The notes under the pieces are model-generated. The model saw only the letters and a program-made list of their open reading frames with translations. It made no database searches and was not told where the DNA came from. A program made the translations under genes and the position numbers. Below are positions 15,384-24,280 of a DNA stretch of 53,318 nt, one piece after another; the stretch's first letter is position 1, and each line of letters starts with the position of its first letter. Origin of the DNA: an uncultured Lachnospiraceae bacterium (GTDB lineage Bacteria; Bacillota; Clostridia; Lachnospirales; Lachnospiraceae); NCBI GenBank assembly GCA_944381745.1, contig CALWMI010000077.1, positions 1 through 53,318 of the forward strand, written 5' to 3'.

Positions 15384-15660
15384 TCTTTCCCTCAATCGTA
15401 TATGGCTCAATCTCCGGCACAATCTGCGGCTCGCAGGCATCGGACACCGCATTTGCAATGCGGTCCATCGTCTGGAAAAGAACTGCTTCCTCTATGCCCA
15501 CAATCTCCCTCGTCCCATCGGCCACGCCGAAGAGCAGCCTGCCTCCCTGGGTATTGGCATAAGCCACGACTGTCTTCGTATACTTCTCCGAATTGCGCGG
15601 GAGCATCTCCTTAAACTCCACATTTTTCGCTTCTCCCCGGAGGATTTCTTCCACTGTCAT
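15382..15660 (-). pseudogene. N-terminal fragment of an AlbA_2 (Schlafen-type) DNA-binding protein
   Basis: From ATG 15658-15660, after a good AAAGGAGGCGGCAAA site, the protein reads VEFKEMLPRNSEKYTKTVVA, then ANTQGGRLLFGVADGTREIV, the AlbA_2 (divergent AAA-4) start found in RecG-like and Schlafen-like regulators. Family sequence ends at TIEGKT, about residue 93; the frame then runs 15 unrelated residues to a stop at 15334-15336. The point of loss coincides with the start of the VanY fragment, so one deletion probably joined the two genes. The start site is intact, so a short peptide may still be made, but full function is not expected. Confidence 0.8.
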
Positions 15661-15684
15661 TTTGCCGCCTCCTTTCCCCCGCCG

Positions 15685-17070
15685 TCAGGCTCCGATCCCC
15701 ATCACCTTGCAGAACTCCTCCTCCAGGCTCCTGGCATCCTTGTACATCTCATACAGATAGAAATTTTCCCGGTTCCTGGCGTAGCGGGTGACTTCCTCCA
15801 TCAGGTACATCTGGGGCTCCTGGGCCGTCAGGTATTCCTCCACGAAGAAGTCGAAATCGTCCTCCTCCCGCAGCGGCGCAAAGCCGCACTCCGTCAGGAT
15901 CTCGTCCAGCCGTTCCCGGTGGATGCCGCCCCGCGCAGCACTCCGATTCTCCCCGGCGAAGAACAGCAGGAAGCAGATCAGGGTCGTGCGGTCGATGTCC
16001 ACCCTTCCCTTGATCATATCCCGCACCGCGTTCTCCCCGCTGCGGTTTCTCTGGTAGCCCCGGTTATCCCCGTCCAGGGAATAGATGGCGTCCAGCTCCT
16101 CCTCCCTGCGCTGCATCTCCTCGGCCTGGCGGCGGATAACCTCCTCGTCCCCCAGCCCTGCAAGGCTGGCATCAATTCCCCGCAGGGCGTCCGCCAGCTC
16201 CTTCTTCTGCCGGGCGGGAAGCAGCAGGATGTCCCCGGCGCTGTAGTACTCCAGCAGCACCTCCACCCAGTTGATGGACACGTACTCAAAATAAAAATAA
16301 TTGAAGGCGTCGAAAATTTCCCCGCTGGAGATGCCCGACTCCCGCAGAAGCTCCCGCACCTCCTGGGGCGTGCGCTTTTTCTTCTTCAGCTTCGTCACAT
16401 TTTTGAACGCCATCAGCTCCGACAGGGCGTCCTCCGTCCCCCGGCCCGTCTCCAGGGCGCGGATGTACTGTTCGGCCTTATCCTGGAGATAGCTGTACAG
16501 GTACTTGCAGAAATAGTAGCGCGCCTTCTCCCGTACCTGGCTGAACAGGCCCGTATTCTCCGACAGGAAACGGCGGAACGCCTCCTCGCCGCCGTGGATA
16601 TCCGCGATCTGCCGCTCGATCAGCATGGTCAGATGCCGGGTCACCAGCTGCCCGTTCTCCTCGTCCGAGCAGTCCCGCACATAGTCCTCCACATCCCGGA
16701 AGGTGATCTTGGCTTCTGTGAAATACCGGCTCTTGTCCCCGGCCTTCCGGCGGATATCCCTGCAGTCTTCTTCCAGCTTCCTCCACTCCTGGTAGGTGAG
16801 GCCGTTCAGGAAGGCGTAGACGAGCCCTGCCTCCCAGAAATTCCTGGCGTACAGGCGGTCGCAGCCCTTCTCCTCCAGCTTGGCGTTCACCTCCTCCAGG
16901 CTTAAGCCCTTCACAAAGCCCAGGGCGATCATCCGGTAGCGCATGGGAATCTTCTTCGTCTTCTTCACATCGAAGGTCATACATTCCTCCAGCATCTTAT
17001 CCCCGTCTGTCTCTCCCATCAAATGGTTCATCAGCGTGTCGAACACCGATTCCTTGTTCAGCTTTTTCAT
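15685..17070 (-). CDS. Uncharacterised protein co-transcribed with a Ser/Thr kinase
   Basis: I do not recognise this 461-residue protein. It starts at ATG 17068-17070 after GAAAGGAGAAA, 16 bases downstream of the kinase stop, so the two form an operon. It is soluble-looking, charged and mostly helical: no signal peptide or membrane segment, with acidic and basic stretches such as KLKKKKRTPQEVRELLRESG near residue 230 and RRQAEEMQRREEELD near 325. The middle has aromatic-rich FNYFYFEYVSINWVEVLLEY (about 263-282). A cytoplasmic substrate or partner of the kinase is the natural inference from position. No catalytic motif was found. Confidence 0.8.
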   Translation of the reverse strand: MKKLNKESVFDTLMNHLMGETDGDKMLEECMTFDVKKTKKIPMRYRMIALGFVKGLSLEEVNAKLEEKGCDRLYARNFWEAGLVYAFLNGLTYQEWRKLEEDCRDIRRKAGDKSRYFTEAKITFRDVEDYVRDCSDEENGQLVTRHLTMLIERQIADIHGGEEAFRRFLSENTGLFSQVREKARYYFCKYLYSYLQDKAEQYIRALETGRGTEDALSELMAFKNVTKLKKKKRTPQEVRELLRESGISSGEIFDAFNYFYFEYVSINWVEVLLEYYSAGDILLLPARQKKELADALRGIDASLAGLGDEEVIRRQAEEMQRREEELDAIYSLDGDNRGYQRNRSGENAVRDMIKGRVDIDRTTLICFLLFFAGENRSAARGGIHRERLDEILTECGFAPLREEDDFDFFVEEYLTAQEPQMYLMEEVTRYARNRENFYLYEMYKDARSLEEEFCKVMGIGA

Positions 17071-17086
17071 TTTCTCCTTTCCCTCC

Positions 17087-19987
17087 TCACGAGACAACCT
17101 GGAAATCATACTCCTCCAGCTCCGGCTGCGCATGCGCTTGCCAGAATGGATCCTCCTGCATCAGCGCCTCCAGCTGCTCCTCATACTGCTCGCTTGCCTC
17201 TCCCAGCACAAGCACCCAAGTCTCCATCCGGCGGTCGTACGCCCGCTTGTTGAAGCTCAGGCTGATGGCTCCGGTGCCACCCTCTTCTGTATCGCAGGAA
17301 AAATCCACATAGTCCACCTCGCCATTGTCAAAGCCGCACGCCTCATAGATCCTGCGGATATTCTCCAGCATCTCTCCCACGCTGTCCAGGCTGGCCGTCT
17401 CGCCCAGATGGATGTCCACGCTGTTGGAGTCCGCCCCATAGCTGGCCTCCACAGATGCCTGCGGATCCACTGCCCGGACAGCCTCCCGGTAGCCCTCGAA
17501 ATCCGGCTTGGCAAGCCACTCCCACTCTCCTCCTTGGGGCAGCTGCGTCCAATAGTCCGGCCTTCCCTCCTTATCCAGTGCCACGATCTGGCTCAGCATA
17601 TAATCGCTGAAGTCCGTCTCCCAGGAGCAGGCGAGGATATAGCCGTACACCCTGGACAACTGTCCCGCCTCCCCGCCATCTTGCGCCAGCAAAAGCTCTC
17701 CGAACACCACGGTCCCCTCCTGGCATTCCTCTGTGACGGGGCAGGCGGCCAGCCGGCCCTGGCCTGCCCACAGATACAGGGTGTCCTCCCCATATTCCCC
17801 CATCTCTTCCAAGAACTCCTGCCAGTCCTCCAGTGCGTCCGCCGCGCATTGGAGCGTGAGGGAGCCTACCGTTCCCCCGCCGTCCTCCGACACCTGTACG
17901 CTCTCCCAGATGGTTCCATCATTCAGCCCCCATCTTTTCCCCCACTGGTTTCCCACGCCGAAAAAGCTGCTGTCTTCCTGCAGGGCGGAGGCCCAGAACA
18001 GGCTCATATCCTCCAGGGCGGTCTTGACGGCCAAGTCGCTGGGCTCCTGCTCTCCATACCCGAAGGCGTAGGGGATCTGCAGGCTGTCCAGCCGCCGCTT
18101 CAGGTCGATGACCGCGCTGTCCAGCCCGATCTCATCCTCCATCTCCTCTGGCCACATCGCAACGTAGGTGACCACCGCTGCTGCGCCCTCGATCTCCTCC
18201 TCGCCGCACTGGAATTCTCCTGGCTGCTGCGCTTGGGAGGGATCCTCCCACACCGTCCTGGGCTGCGCGTACAGTTCCAGCACGCCGGGAATTCCCTCGT
18301 GGCTCAAGTTATCCGCCAGCGTCTCCAACAGTGCCCGGTCTCCCACATTGTCCCGCAGATAGAGGCATCCCTCCTCCGGCACGGCGGACAGGGAACCGTA
18401 GCTGAACATATCCGCCCCGTCGTACAGGTAGCCAGTCATCAGTTCCATGCACAGGAGGGCGTTTTCCGGCAGCGCCTCCAGAATCGTATCCGCATACTCC
18501 GGGACAAGGGTGATCTTCAGATAGTTGGCCTCCTCCTGCCCCGCCTCTGCGTTGCCCTGCCCTTTTGCTGCAGCAGGGATTTCTCCCACCACCTGCGCCT
18601 CCTCCACCATGTACGGCGCAAAGTCGATCACATAGTCTTCTCCGCCGCTTTCCAGGCCCACCGCCCCGGCCAGCCCTGTCTCCTCCTCCTTGCAGGGGTA
18701 CAGATACCACTCGGACATCCCCCACAGGTAGGCTTCCCCATAGTAGGGGATCTGGGCGGAGGGGAAGCGCTCCTCCGGTATGGTCAGGGCAAAGACTCCC
18801 TTCCCCTGGGACAGGAGGTATTGGTTCTCCCCGGCAGTCTGGGCAAGCCTCTCCTCCAGGATTCTTTCGATGTCGTAGTATTCCCGGGGCGTCAGCTCTG
18901 TTGCCGGGACGAGCACAGCCTCGTACACCGGCATATGGCTCATCTGGTACTCCGCCGTTCCCCGGCGCAGCAGCCACCGGGACAGAAGAAGCACGGCAGC
19001 CAGGCCAGCCACGCAGGCGGCCAGCCACAGAAAACTCCTCCCTCTCCCCTGCGCGCTGCCACGCGTCTTGCGAAAGCCTTCTTCCTCCCTCTCCTGCTCC
19101 CGGAGGCTTAGGCTATGCTCCATGGCCTCCTCCAGCTCCTCCATCGCCTGGAAACGCCCGGAGGGTTCCACCGCCAGCCCCTTAAGGAGCACAGCCTCCT
19201 CCTCCCCGGTGATATCTGCCCCCAGGGCAGACGGCGGCCTTAAGCCGTCCCGCAAGGCCCGGGCGGCGGACATCTCCGGCGCTGTCCCCGCCACACAGGC
19301 GTACATGGACGCACAGAGAGAGTAGACGTCTGTCCACGGCCCTTGGGCTGTCCCTGTCCGGTACTGCTCGATGGGGGCATAGCCGTCCTTCAGGATCATG
19401 GAGAGCCCCCTCTTCGCCTCCTCACCGTAGTCCCTGGCCGCCCCGAAATCCATGAGCCGCAGGCTCCCGTCTGTCAGCACCATGAGGTTGTCCGGGCTGA
19501 TATCCCGGTGGATGATCCCCCGCCGGTGGATTTTCCCCAGGGTGCGCACCACCGGCAGTATCCGGCGGAAGGCTTCCTCCGCAGGCATCCTGCCGTTCTC
19601 CCGGATCCACTCCTGCAGCGTCTCCCCCTCCAGGTATTCCATAACCAGGTAGGCGGTGCCGTTGCCCTCGAAGTAATCCGTCACCCGCACAACGCCCTCC
19701 TCCTGGGCGAACTCGCTCAAAATCTGCGCCTCCCGCAGGAATTTCTCCCTCTGCGCAGCAAAAAAGGCCTGGTATTCCTCCTCCACCTGGACTTCACAGC
19801 TCTTCTCGCAATCCCGGCGCATGCACTCCCCGATATACAGTTCCTTCACCGCCACCCGCAGACGGATCCTGGTATTCACGCCCTCATAGGTGATGCCGAA
19901 ACCGCCCTGCCCGATAACGCGGCGGATCTCATACCGCCCGTCCAGGAGCGTCCCTTCCCTCAGCCAGTGTTGTCTCTCCCCCTGCAT
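17087..19987 (-). CDS. Membrane-anchored Ser/Thr protein kinase with long ectodomain (kinase 1)
   Basis: This 966-residue protein has an N-terminal Hanks-type kinase, one membrane helix and a ~620-residue extracellular part. Kinase marks are GQGGFG (26-31), K48 in VAVKE, catalytic D162 in HRDISPDN, and DFGAAR (180-185), all intact. The membrane helix is about 319-340, preceded by basic residues, so the kinase is cytoplasmic. The ectodomain has no PASTA repeats. Instead it contains RRLDSLQIPYAFGYGE, shared nearly word for word with the second kinase at 24375, and ends in a DPFW...PELE tail also shared. ATG at 19985-19987 follows GGAGGAAGACAGGG. It heads an operon with the 461-residue unknown gene and is divergent from cardiolipin synthase. 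The ligand is unknown. Confidence 0.93.
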   Translation of the reverse strand: MQGERQHWLREGTLLDGRYEIRRVIGQGGFGITYEGVNTRIRLRVAVKELYIGECMRRDCEKSCEVQVEEEYQAFFAAQREKFLREAQILSEFAQEEGVVRVTDYFEGNGTAYLVMEYLEGETLQEWIRENGRMPAEEAFRRILPVVRTLGKIHRRGIIHRDISPDNLMVLTDGSLRLMDFGAARDYGEEAKRGLSMILKDGYAPIEQYRTGTAQGPWTDVYSLCASMYACVAGTAPEMSAARALRDGLRPPSALGADITGEEEAVLLKGLAVEPSGRFQAMEELEEAMEHSLSLREQEREEEGFRKTRGSAQGRGRSFLWLAACVAGLAAVLLLSRWLLRRGTAEYQMSHMPVYEAVLVPATELTPREYYDIERILEERLAQTAGENQYLLSQGKGVFALTIPEERFPSAQIPYYGEAYLWGMSEWYLYPCKEEETGLAGAVGLESGGEDYVIDFAPYMVEEAQVVGEIPAAAKGQGNAEAGQEEANYLKITLVPEYADTILEALPENALLCMELMTGYLYDGADMFSYGSLSAVPEEGCLYLRDNVGDRALLETLADNLSHEGIPGVLELYAQPRTVWEDPSQAQQPGEFQCGEEEIEGAAAVVTYVAMWPEEMEDEIGLDSAVIDLKRRLDSLQIPYAFGYGEQEPSDLAVKTALEDMSLFWASALQEDSSFFGVGNQWGKRWGLNDGTIWESVQVSEDGGGTVGSLTLQCAADALEDWQEFLEEMGEYGEDTLYLWAGQGRLAACPVTEECQEGTVVFGELLLAQDGGEAGQLSRVYGYILACSWETDFSDYMLSQIVALDKEGRPDYWTQLPQGGEWEWLAKPDFEGYREAVRAVDPQASVEASYGADSNSVDIHLGETASLDSVGEMLENIRRIYEACGFDNGEVDYVDFSCDTEEGGTGAISLSFNKRAYDRRMETWVLVLGEASEQYEEQLEALMQEDPFWQAHAQPELEEYDFQVVS

Positions 19988-20006
19988 CCCTGTCTTCCTC
20001 CATTTT

Positions 20007-20089
20007 ATGCACCCGGCCCTGAGCGGTAATCGCTCAGACCGGTATGCGCAGGTATAATAGCCGCTTTGCGGCTATTATACTATGCCCGC
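20007..20089. repeat. Paired intergenic repeat, copy 1 (hairpin-forming)
   Basis: This 83-bp unit, repeated at 20109-20190, holds CTGAGCG...CGCTCAG and a perfect 13-bp stem, GTATAATAGCCGC (20052-20064), loop TTT, GCGGCTATTATAC (20068-20080). It lies in the 332-bp gap between divergent kinase and cardiolipin synthase genes. The stem embeds TATAAT on one strand and ATTATA on the other. Confidence 0.9.
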
Positions 20090-20108
20090 CCGCGGGCATG
20101 GTATTTTT

Positions 20109-20190
20109 ATGCGCCCGGTTCTGAGCGGTACCGCTCAGCCCGGTATGCGCAGATATAATAGCCACTTTGTGGCTATTATATCATGCCCGC
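20109..20190. repeat. Paired intergenic repeat, copy 2 (hairpin-forming)
   Basis: This copy carries a perfect 14-bp stem, GATATAATAGCCAC (20152-20165), loop TTT, GTGGCTATTATATC (20169-20182). Compared with copy 1, the G-C pair near the loop has become A-T on both arms, a compensated change that keeps the fold. ATGCCCGCA (20183-20191) and a distal TGCGGGCAT (20211-20219) form a further stem. Confidence 0.9.
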
Positions 20191-20223
20191 AGGGGGATGC
20201 GCTAGAGCTATGCGGGCATGCGG

Positions 20224-20253
20224 TTGACATTTCCGGCCCTGGCAGGCTACAAT
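20224..20253 (+). promoter_or_regulatory. Sigma-A promoter of cardiolipin synthase
   Basis: TTGACA (20224-20229) and TACAAT (20248-20253) are 18 bases apart. The start point would be about 60 bases before the cls ATG. It lies just past the second hairpin repeat. Confidence 0.7.
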
Positions 20254-20319
20254 TTACCATAACACCCGGACGCCGTATGCTATCCGGGGAAATATCCACA
20301 GGAAAGGAGCTGCCGCACG

Positions 20320-21909
20320 ATGGCCGACAACAAATACAACAGCAATGAGGGCATGGGCCTATCCCTCCTGAAGAAGGGGCAGAAGGGATTCTTTCACTTT
20401 ATTTTCAGCCGCCTGGGCCTTATCCTCATCCTGCTGGCCCTACAGGTGTTCCTTCTGTTTGGCGTTTTCTTCTGGTTCCGGGAGATCATCCCCTATTTCT
20501 GGGGCGGGACAACGCTCTTCACGGTGGGGATGGTGCTCTACCTGCTGAACAGCCCCATGGACCCTTCGGCCAAAATCACCTGGCTGGTGGTGATCATGCT
20601 GCTGCCGGTGTTCGGCGTCCTCTTCTTCTGGTACACGAAGAGCGACCTGGGATACCGGGCAGAGCGCTTCCGGATGAGGCAGCTCCTGGCATCCACCAGG
20701 GAACAGCTCTCCCAGAACGCCTCCGGCATGGATGCCCTCCGGAAGGAGAATCCCGGCGCCGCCGCCCTCGCCCATTACCTTGCCAGCACGGGCTGCCATC
20801 CCGTGTTCCGCGGTACCAGCGCCGTCTACTTCCCCTCCGGCGAGGCAAAATGGGAGGAGATGCTCGTCCAGCTGCAGCAGGCCAAGCATTTCATCTTCCT
20901 GGAGTATTTTATTATCGACGAGGGGCTTATGTGGGGAAAAATCTTGGAAATCCTGGCGCAGAAGGCGGCGGAGGGCGTGGACGTGCGGGTCATGTACGAC
21001 GGGACCTGTGAATTTTCCACCCTGCCCCACGGCTACCCCGGGAAGCTTAGGAAGCTGGGGATCCAGTGCAAAATATTCGGCCGGGTGCTCCCCTTCGTCT
21101 CCACCAGCTACAACTACCGCGACCACCGGAAAATCCTGGTCATCGACGGCCATACAGCCTTCACCGGAGGCGTGAACCTGGCAGATGAATACATCAACCA
21201 TATCGAAAAATTTGGGCGCTGGAAGGACGCCGCTGTGATGCTCAAGGGAGAGGCGGCAAAGAGCTTTACCCTGATGTTCCTGCAGATGTGGGGCCTGGAT
21301 GAGAGGACGACGGATTTCGGCCATTTTCTCAGCTATCCTGCTTATCCGCCGCAGGATGCCTCCGGCTTCGCCATTCCCTACGGCGACTCGCCGCTGGACG
21401 GCTACAAGGTGGGGGAGCGGGTGTACATGGATATACTGAACCGGGCAGAGCGCTATGTCTATATCATCTCCCCCTACCTCATCCTGGACAGGGAGATGGA
21501 GACGGCGCTGAAATTTGCCGCCGAGCGGGGCGTGGATGTGCGCCTGATCCTGCCCGGCGTGCCGGACAAGGCCCTCCCCTACGCCCTTGCCAAGACCCAC
21601 TACGCCTCCCTGCTGGAGTCCGGGATCCAGATTTATGAGTACACCCCCGGCTTCGTCCACGCGAAGGTCTTTGTGAGCGACGGCCGGGAAGCCGTGGTGG
21701 GCACGATCAACCTGGATTACCGCAGCCTCTACCACCACTTTGAATGCGCGGTCTACCTGTACGGCGTAGCATGCATCCCTGCAATCCTCGCTGACTATGA
21801 GGCCACCCTGCAGCAGTGCCGCGCCGTCACGGATGAGACCATCCGCCATGAGAAGCTTCGCCTGAAGCTGATGGGCTATGTGTTCAAACCTTTCTCCCCG
21901 CTGATGTAG
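20320..21909 (+). CDS. cls: Cardiolipin synthase (phospholipase D family)
   Basis: This 529-residue membrane enzyme condenses phosphatidylglycerol molecules to cardiolipin. Two N-terminal membrane segments (about 31-53 and 62-105, the latter as a hairpin) precede two phospholipase D domains. Both HKD motifs are complete: H269-K271-D276 in YRDHRKILVIDG and H447-K449-D454 in FVHAKVFVSDG. Length is typical of the Firmicutes enzyme. ATG at 20320 follows AAAGGAG, 12 bases away. Its last 34 bases overlap the 3' end of the convergent TetR gene, so the two transcripts may interfere. A sigma-A promoter lies at 20224-20253. Confidence 0.95.
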   Translation: MADNKYNSNEGMGLSLLKKGQKGFFHFIFSRLGLILILLALQVFLLFGVFFWFREIIPYFWGGTTLFTVGMVLYLLNSPMDPSAKITWLVVIMLLPVFGVLFFWYTKSDLGYRAERFRMRQLLASTREQLSQNASGMDALRKENPGAAALAHYLASTGCHPVFRGTSAVYFPSGEAKWEEMLVQLQQAKHFIFLEYFIIDEGLMWGKILEILAQKAAEGVDVRVMYDGTCEFSTLPHGYPGKLRKLGIQCKIFGRVLPFVSTSYNYRDHRKILVIDGHTAFTGGVNLADEYINHIEKFGRWKDAAVMLKGEAAKSFTLMFLQMWGLDERTTDFGHFLSYPAYPPQDASGFAIPYGDSPLDGYKVGERVYMDILNRAERYVYIISPYLILDREMETALKFAAERGVDVRLILPGVPDKALPYALAKTHYASLLESGIQIYEYTPGFVHAKVFVSDGREAVVGTINLDYRSLYHHFECAVYLYGVACIPAILADYEATLQQCRAVTDETIRHEKLRLKLMGYVFKPFSPLM

Positions 21910-22688
21910 GCGGATATAGGCTCCAGCAGGCCTCCCATCCAGAGCGCTGCCTGTCCCTTTGCCGTCAGCAGGCAGTAGACGGTCCGCCACGCATGGCGGC
22001 GGTAGCCCGCTGTCTCCTTCCCGCCTGCCTCTGCATCCTGGGATGTCCTGCTCCCGCCGCCTGCCTCCGCATCCTGGGCTCCCCTGATCCCGCCGCCTGC
22101 TTCTGCGGCCTGGGATGTCCTGCTCCAGCCGCTGCCTCCTCTGCCCTTCTCCGCGCCCTGGGATGTCCTGCTCCCCTCAGGCACAGGAAGCTGGGGAGCC
22201 TTTAGCGCCTGGAAAGGCGCCCAGTAAACTGCCGACATGTACAGCAGGTCGATGATGTGCCGGTACTCGCCGTCAAAGGCCTCCTCCCGCAGAAGCCCGG
22301 CTTCCCGCAGGCTCTGGAAGGCCTCCTGGAACCGGCGCAGCAGCTCCTGGTACCTGGCCTGCTGCCTCCGGCAGATCTCCTGCGAGGTCTGGGACAGCTG
22401 GGCGTGGTAGCGGAAGAAATAGAGATTCCGCTGCACTGCCCCCTGCATGTCCGCAAAGTCCTCGTCCAGCTCCTCCAGCGTCCGCGGCGTCCGCACCGGG
22501 AAGGTGTCCTCCTCCCCCGCCACCAGGCTCTCCATAATCTCTTCTTTCCGGCGGAAATGATAGGTCAGGTTGCCTTTGCTGATTCCCAGGACATCCGCGA
22601 TATCCTGGAGGGAGACGCCGTTGTATCCCCGCTCATTGAACAGCTCCCGCGCGGCATCCAAAATTCTCTGTCTCGTATCCCTGCTCAT
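21876..22688 (-). CDS. TetR-family repressor with a repetitive insert
   Basis: This 270-residue repressor starts TRQRILDAARELFNERG with a TetR helix-turn-helix (VSLQDIADVLGISKGNLTYHF, split across residues 25-45). Residues about 171-224 are a low-complexity insert made of SRTSQ.AEAGGG-like units, coded by a 36-bp minisatellite; TetR proteins are usually 190-220 residues, so the insert explains the extra length. ATG at 22686-22688 overlaps the MATE stop by 4 bases (ATGA), so the two are one operon and it probably controls the operator at 24281-24321. The ligand is probably a drug exported by the MATE protein. The insert sits in or after the ligand domain and may be tolerated as a surface loop. 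Confidence 0.9.
   Translation of the reverse strand: MSRDTRQRILDAARELFNERGYNGVSLQDIADVLGISKGNLTYHFRRKEEIMESLVAGEEDTFPVRTPRTLEELDEDFADMQGAVQRNLYFFRYHAQLSQTSQEICRRQQARYQELLRRFQEAFQSLREAGLLREEAFDGEYRHIIDLLYMSAVYWAPFQALKAPQLPVPEGSRTSQGAEKGRGGSGWSRTSQAAEAGGGIRGAQDAEAGGGSRTSQDAEAGGKETAGYRRHAWRTVYCLLTAKGQAALWMGGLLEPISAYISGEKGLNT
22024..22180 (-). repeat. 36-bp minisatellite inside the tetR-like gene
   Basis: Three 36-bp units, at 22024-22059, 22060-22095 and 22096-22131, are close to CCTGCCTCTGCATCCTGGGA plus TGTCCTGCTCCCGCCG; a degenerate fourth runs to about 22180. Period 36 keeps the frame. Copy number could vary between strains. Confidence 0.85.
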
Positions 22689-24169
22689 TGAATAGCCTCC
22701 TCTTCCTCTGGCTCTTTCTCTGGCTCTTCTCCCGCCGGCGCCGCAGGCCTTTTTCCTGCCTCCTCTTCCTCCAGCCTGGCCAGTCTCCTGACCTCTCTTC
22801 TGGCCACCAGGATCACGATCACCGCTGCCGTCCCGTCGGACAGGGCTCCCGCCAGCAGCACCCCGTCCATTCCCATGGACAGGGGCAGCAGCAGGAGAAG
22901 GGGAATCAGCAGGAGTCCCTGGCGTATGACCGCCATCCAGAACCCTAAGTTTGCCTTGCCGATGGCTGTACAGAAGGTGGATGTGATGGGCTGGATTGCG
23001 TTCAGGAAGAGCACCGCCATGTAAATGTGGATGTACCTGGCCCCAAATTCATAGAACAGCGGGTTCTCCGAGTGGAACAGGAGGAGCAGCTGCCGGGGGA
23101 ACAGCTGCAGGACGAGGTAGGCTGCAATGGCCACCGCCGTGCCGTACCCCACGGCAGTCAGATACGTCTCCCGCACCCTCCCGTACTTTTTATTTCCCAG
23201 GTTGAAGCCCAGAATCGGCTGGCAGCCCAGGGAAATCCCGATCACGGTGGAGAGGAAGACGATGGAGAGCTTTCCCACCGCCCCGGAGGCTGCGATGGCC
23301 GTCTCGCTTCCGTAGACGGACAGCGCGCCGTAGTGCCGCAGGGAATTCATCTGCACAATCTGCACGAAGATGGCCAGGATATGGGTGGTAAAGATGGAGA
23401 ACCCCAAGGAAAAGATGGACAGGGCCGTCTTCCCCTGGATGCCCATCTGCCGGAGGGCAAAGGGCACCGACCGCAGCCGCCGCATAAGGTAGTACAAAGC
23501 CAGGACAGCCGACAAAAGCTGCCCGAGAATGGTGGCCAGGGCCACGCCTGCAATGCCCATATCCAGCACAAACAGGAAGACCGGGTCAAACACCATATTA
23601 AACACCGCCCCAGACAGCAGCACAAAGCTGGAATACCTGGGATCCCCGTCCGCGCGGATAAAGTAGGACATCCCCGTGGAGAAGATGCCGAAGAGGATGC
23701 CCAGGCAGATGATGCGCGCGTAGGGCTGGGCATAGGGCATCATCAGTTCCGTCGCCCCGAACAGGTACAGGAGGGGCTCCAGAAAAAACGAGGCTCCCAC
23801 CGTGACAGCAGCGCCGAACAACAGAAGCAGCGCCACCGCATTGCCCAGGATGGACGACGCCTCCTTCGTCTGGCCCTTCCCCAGATATATGCTGAACCGG
23901 GCGGCAGCCCCCATGCCGATCAGCGCCGACAGCGCCGTAATCACAGAGGTGACCGGGAACACAATGTTCGTGGCCGCCACCCCCAGGTCGCCGATCCCCC
24001 ACCCCACAAACACCTGATCCACAATATTGTGGATGGAATTCACCAGCTGCGTGATGATTCCCGGTATCGCAAATTTCCAGATCAGGCTCTTGACCGGGAG
24101 AATCCCCAGCGGATTCCCCTGCGCGTCCGCCCCTGCCATTCTCTTCTCCATTCCCTTTGTCTCTGCCAT
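22685..24169 (-). CDS. MATE-family multidrug efflux transporter
   Basis: This 494-residue protein has about 12 membrane helices in two homologous halves, the normal MATE layout. It should export drugs or metabolites with a sodium or proton gradient. Early signature IPGIITQLVNSIHNIVDQVF and the half-two QPILGFNLGNKKYGRV, both usual for bacterial MATE proteins, are visible. The C-terminal 30 residues are strongly acidic (EEPEKEPEEEE). I chose ATG at 24167-24169, preceded by AGGGGGTAGGCGAT, rather than the GTG 36 bases upstream. Its stop overlaps the tetR ATG. The promoter carries a two-arm operator, so expression is likely induced by a substrate. Confidence 0.93.
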   Translation of the reverse strand: MAETKGMEKRMAGADAQGNPLGILPVKSLIWKFAIPGIITQLVNSIHNIVDQVFVGWGIGDLGVAATNIVFPVTSVITALSALIGMGAAARFSIYLGKGQTKEASSILGNAVALLLLFGAAVTVGASFFLEPLLYLFGATELMMPYAQPYARIICLGILFGIFSTGMSYFIRADGDPRYSSFVLLSGAVFNMVFDPVFLFVLDMGIAGVALATILGQLLSAVLALYYLMRRLRSVPFALRQMGIQGKTALSIFSLGFSIFTTHILAIFVQIVQMNSLRHYGALSVYGSETAIAASGAVGKLSIVFLSTVIGISLGCQPILGFNLGNKKYGRVRETYLTAVGYGTAVAIAAYLVLQLFPRQLLLLFHSENPLFYEFGARYIHIYMAVLFLNAIQPITSTFCTAIGKANLGFWMAVIRQGLLLIPLLLLLPLSMGMDGVLLAGALSDGTAAVIVILVARREVRRLARLEEEEAGKRPAAPAGEEPEKEPEEEEAIQ

Positions 24170-24280
24170 ATCGCCTACCCCCTGATTGATCGCCTTGCTT
24201 TGCACAGCATACTGGTACGCCCTTCGGACAATGACCCTTCCTACAGGCAGGATGGCTGTTTTCCGGGCTTACCGTCAAAA

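Noticed and set aside
16943..19111. Long plus-strand open frame opposite kinase 1
   Set aside because: It lies antisense to a gene with clear kinase motifs, has no ribosome site or domain, and is rich in His, Leu, Pro and Arg as expected from GC-rich antisense reading. Similar frames at 5761-7350, 20440-21990, 25554-27332 and 38129-40135 were rejected for the same reason.
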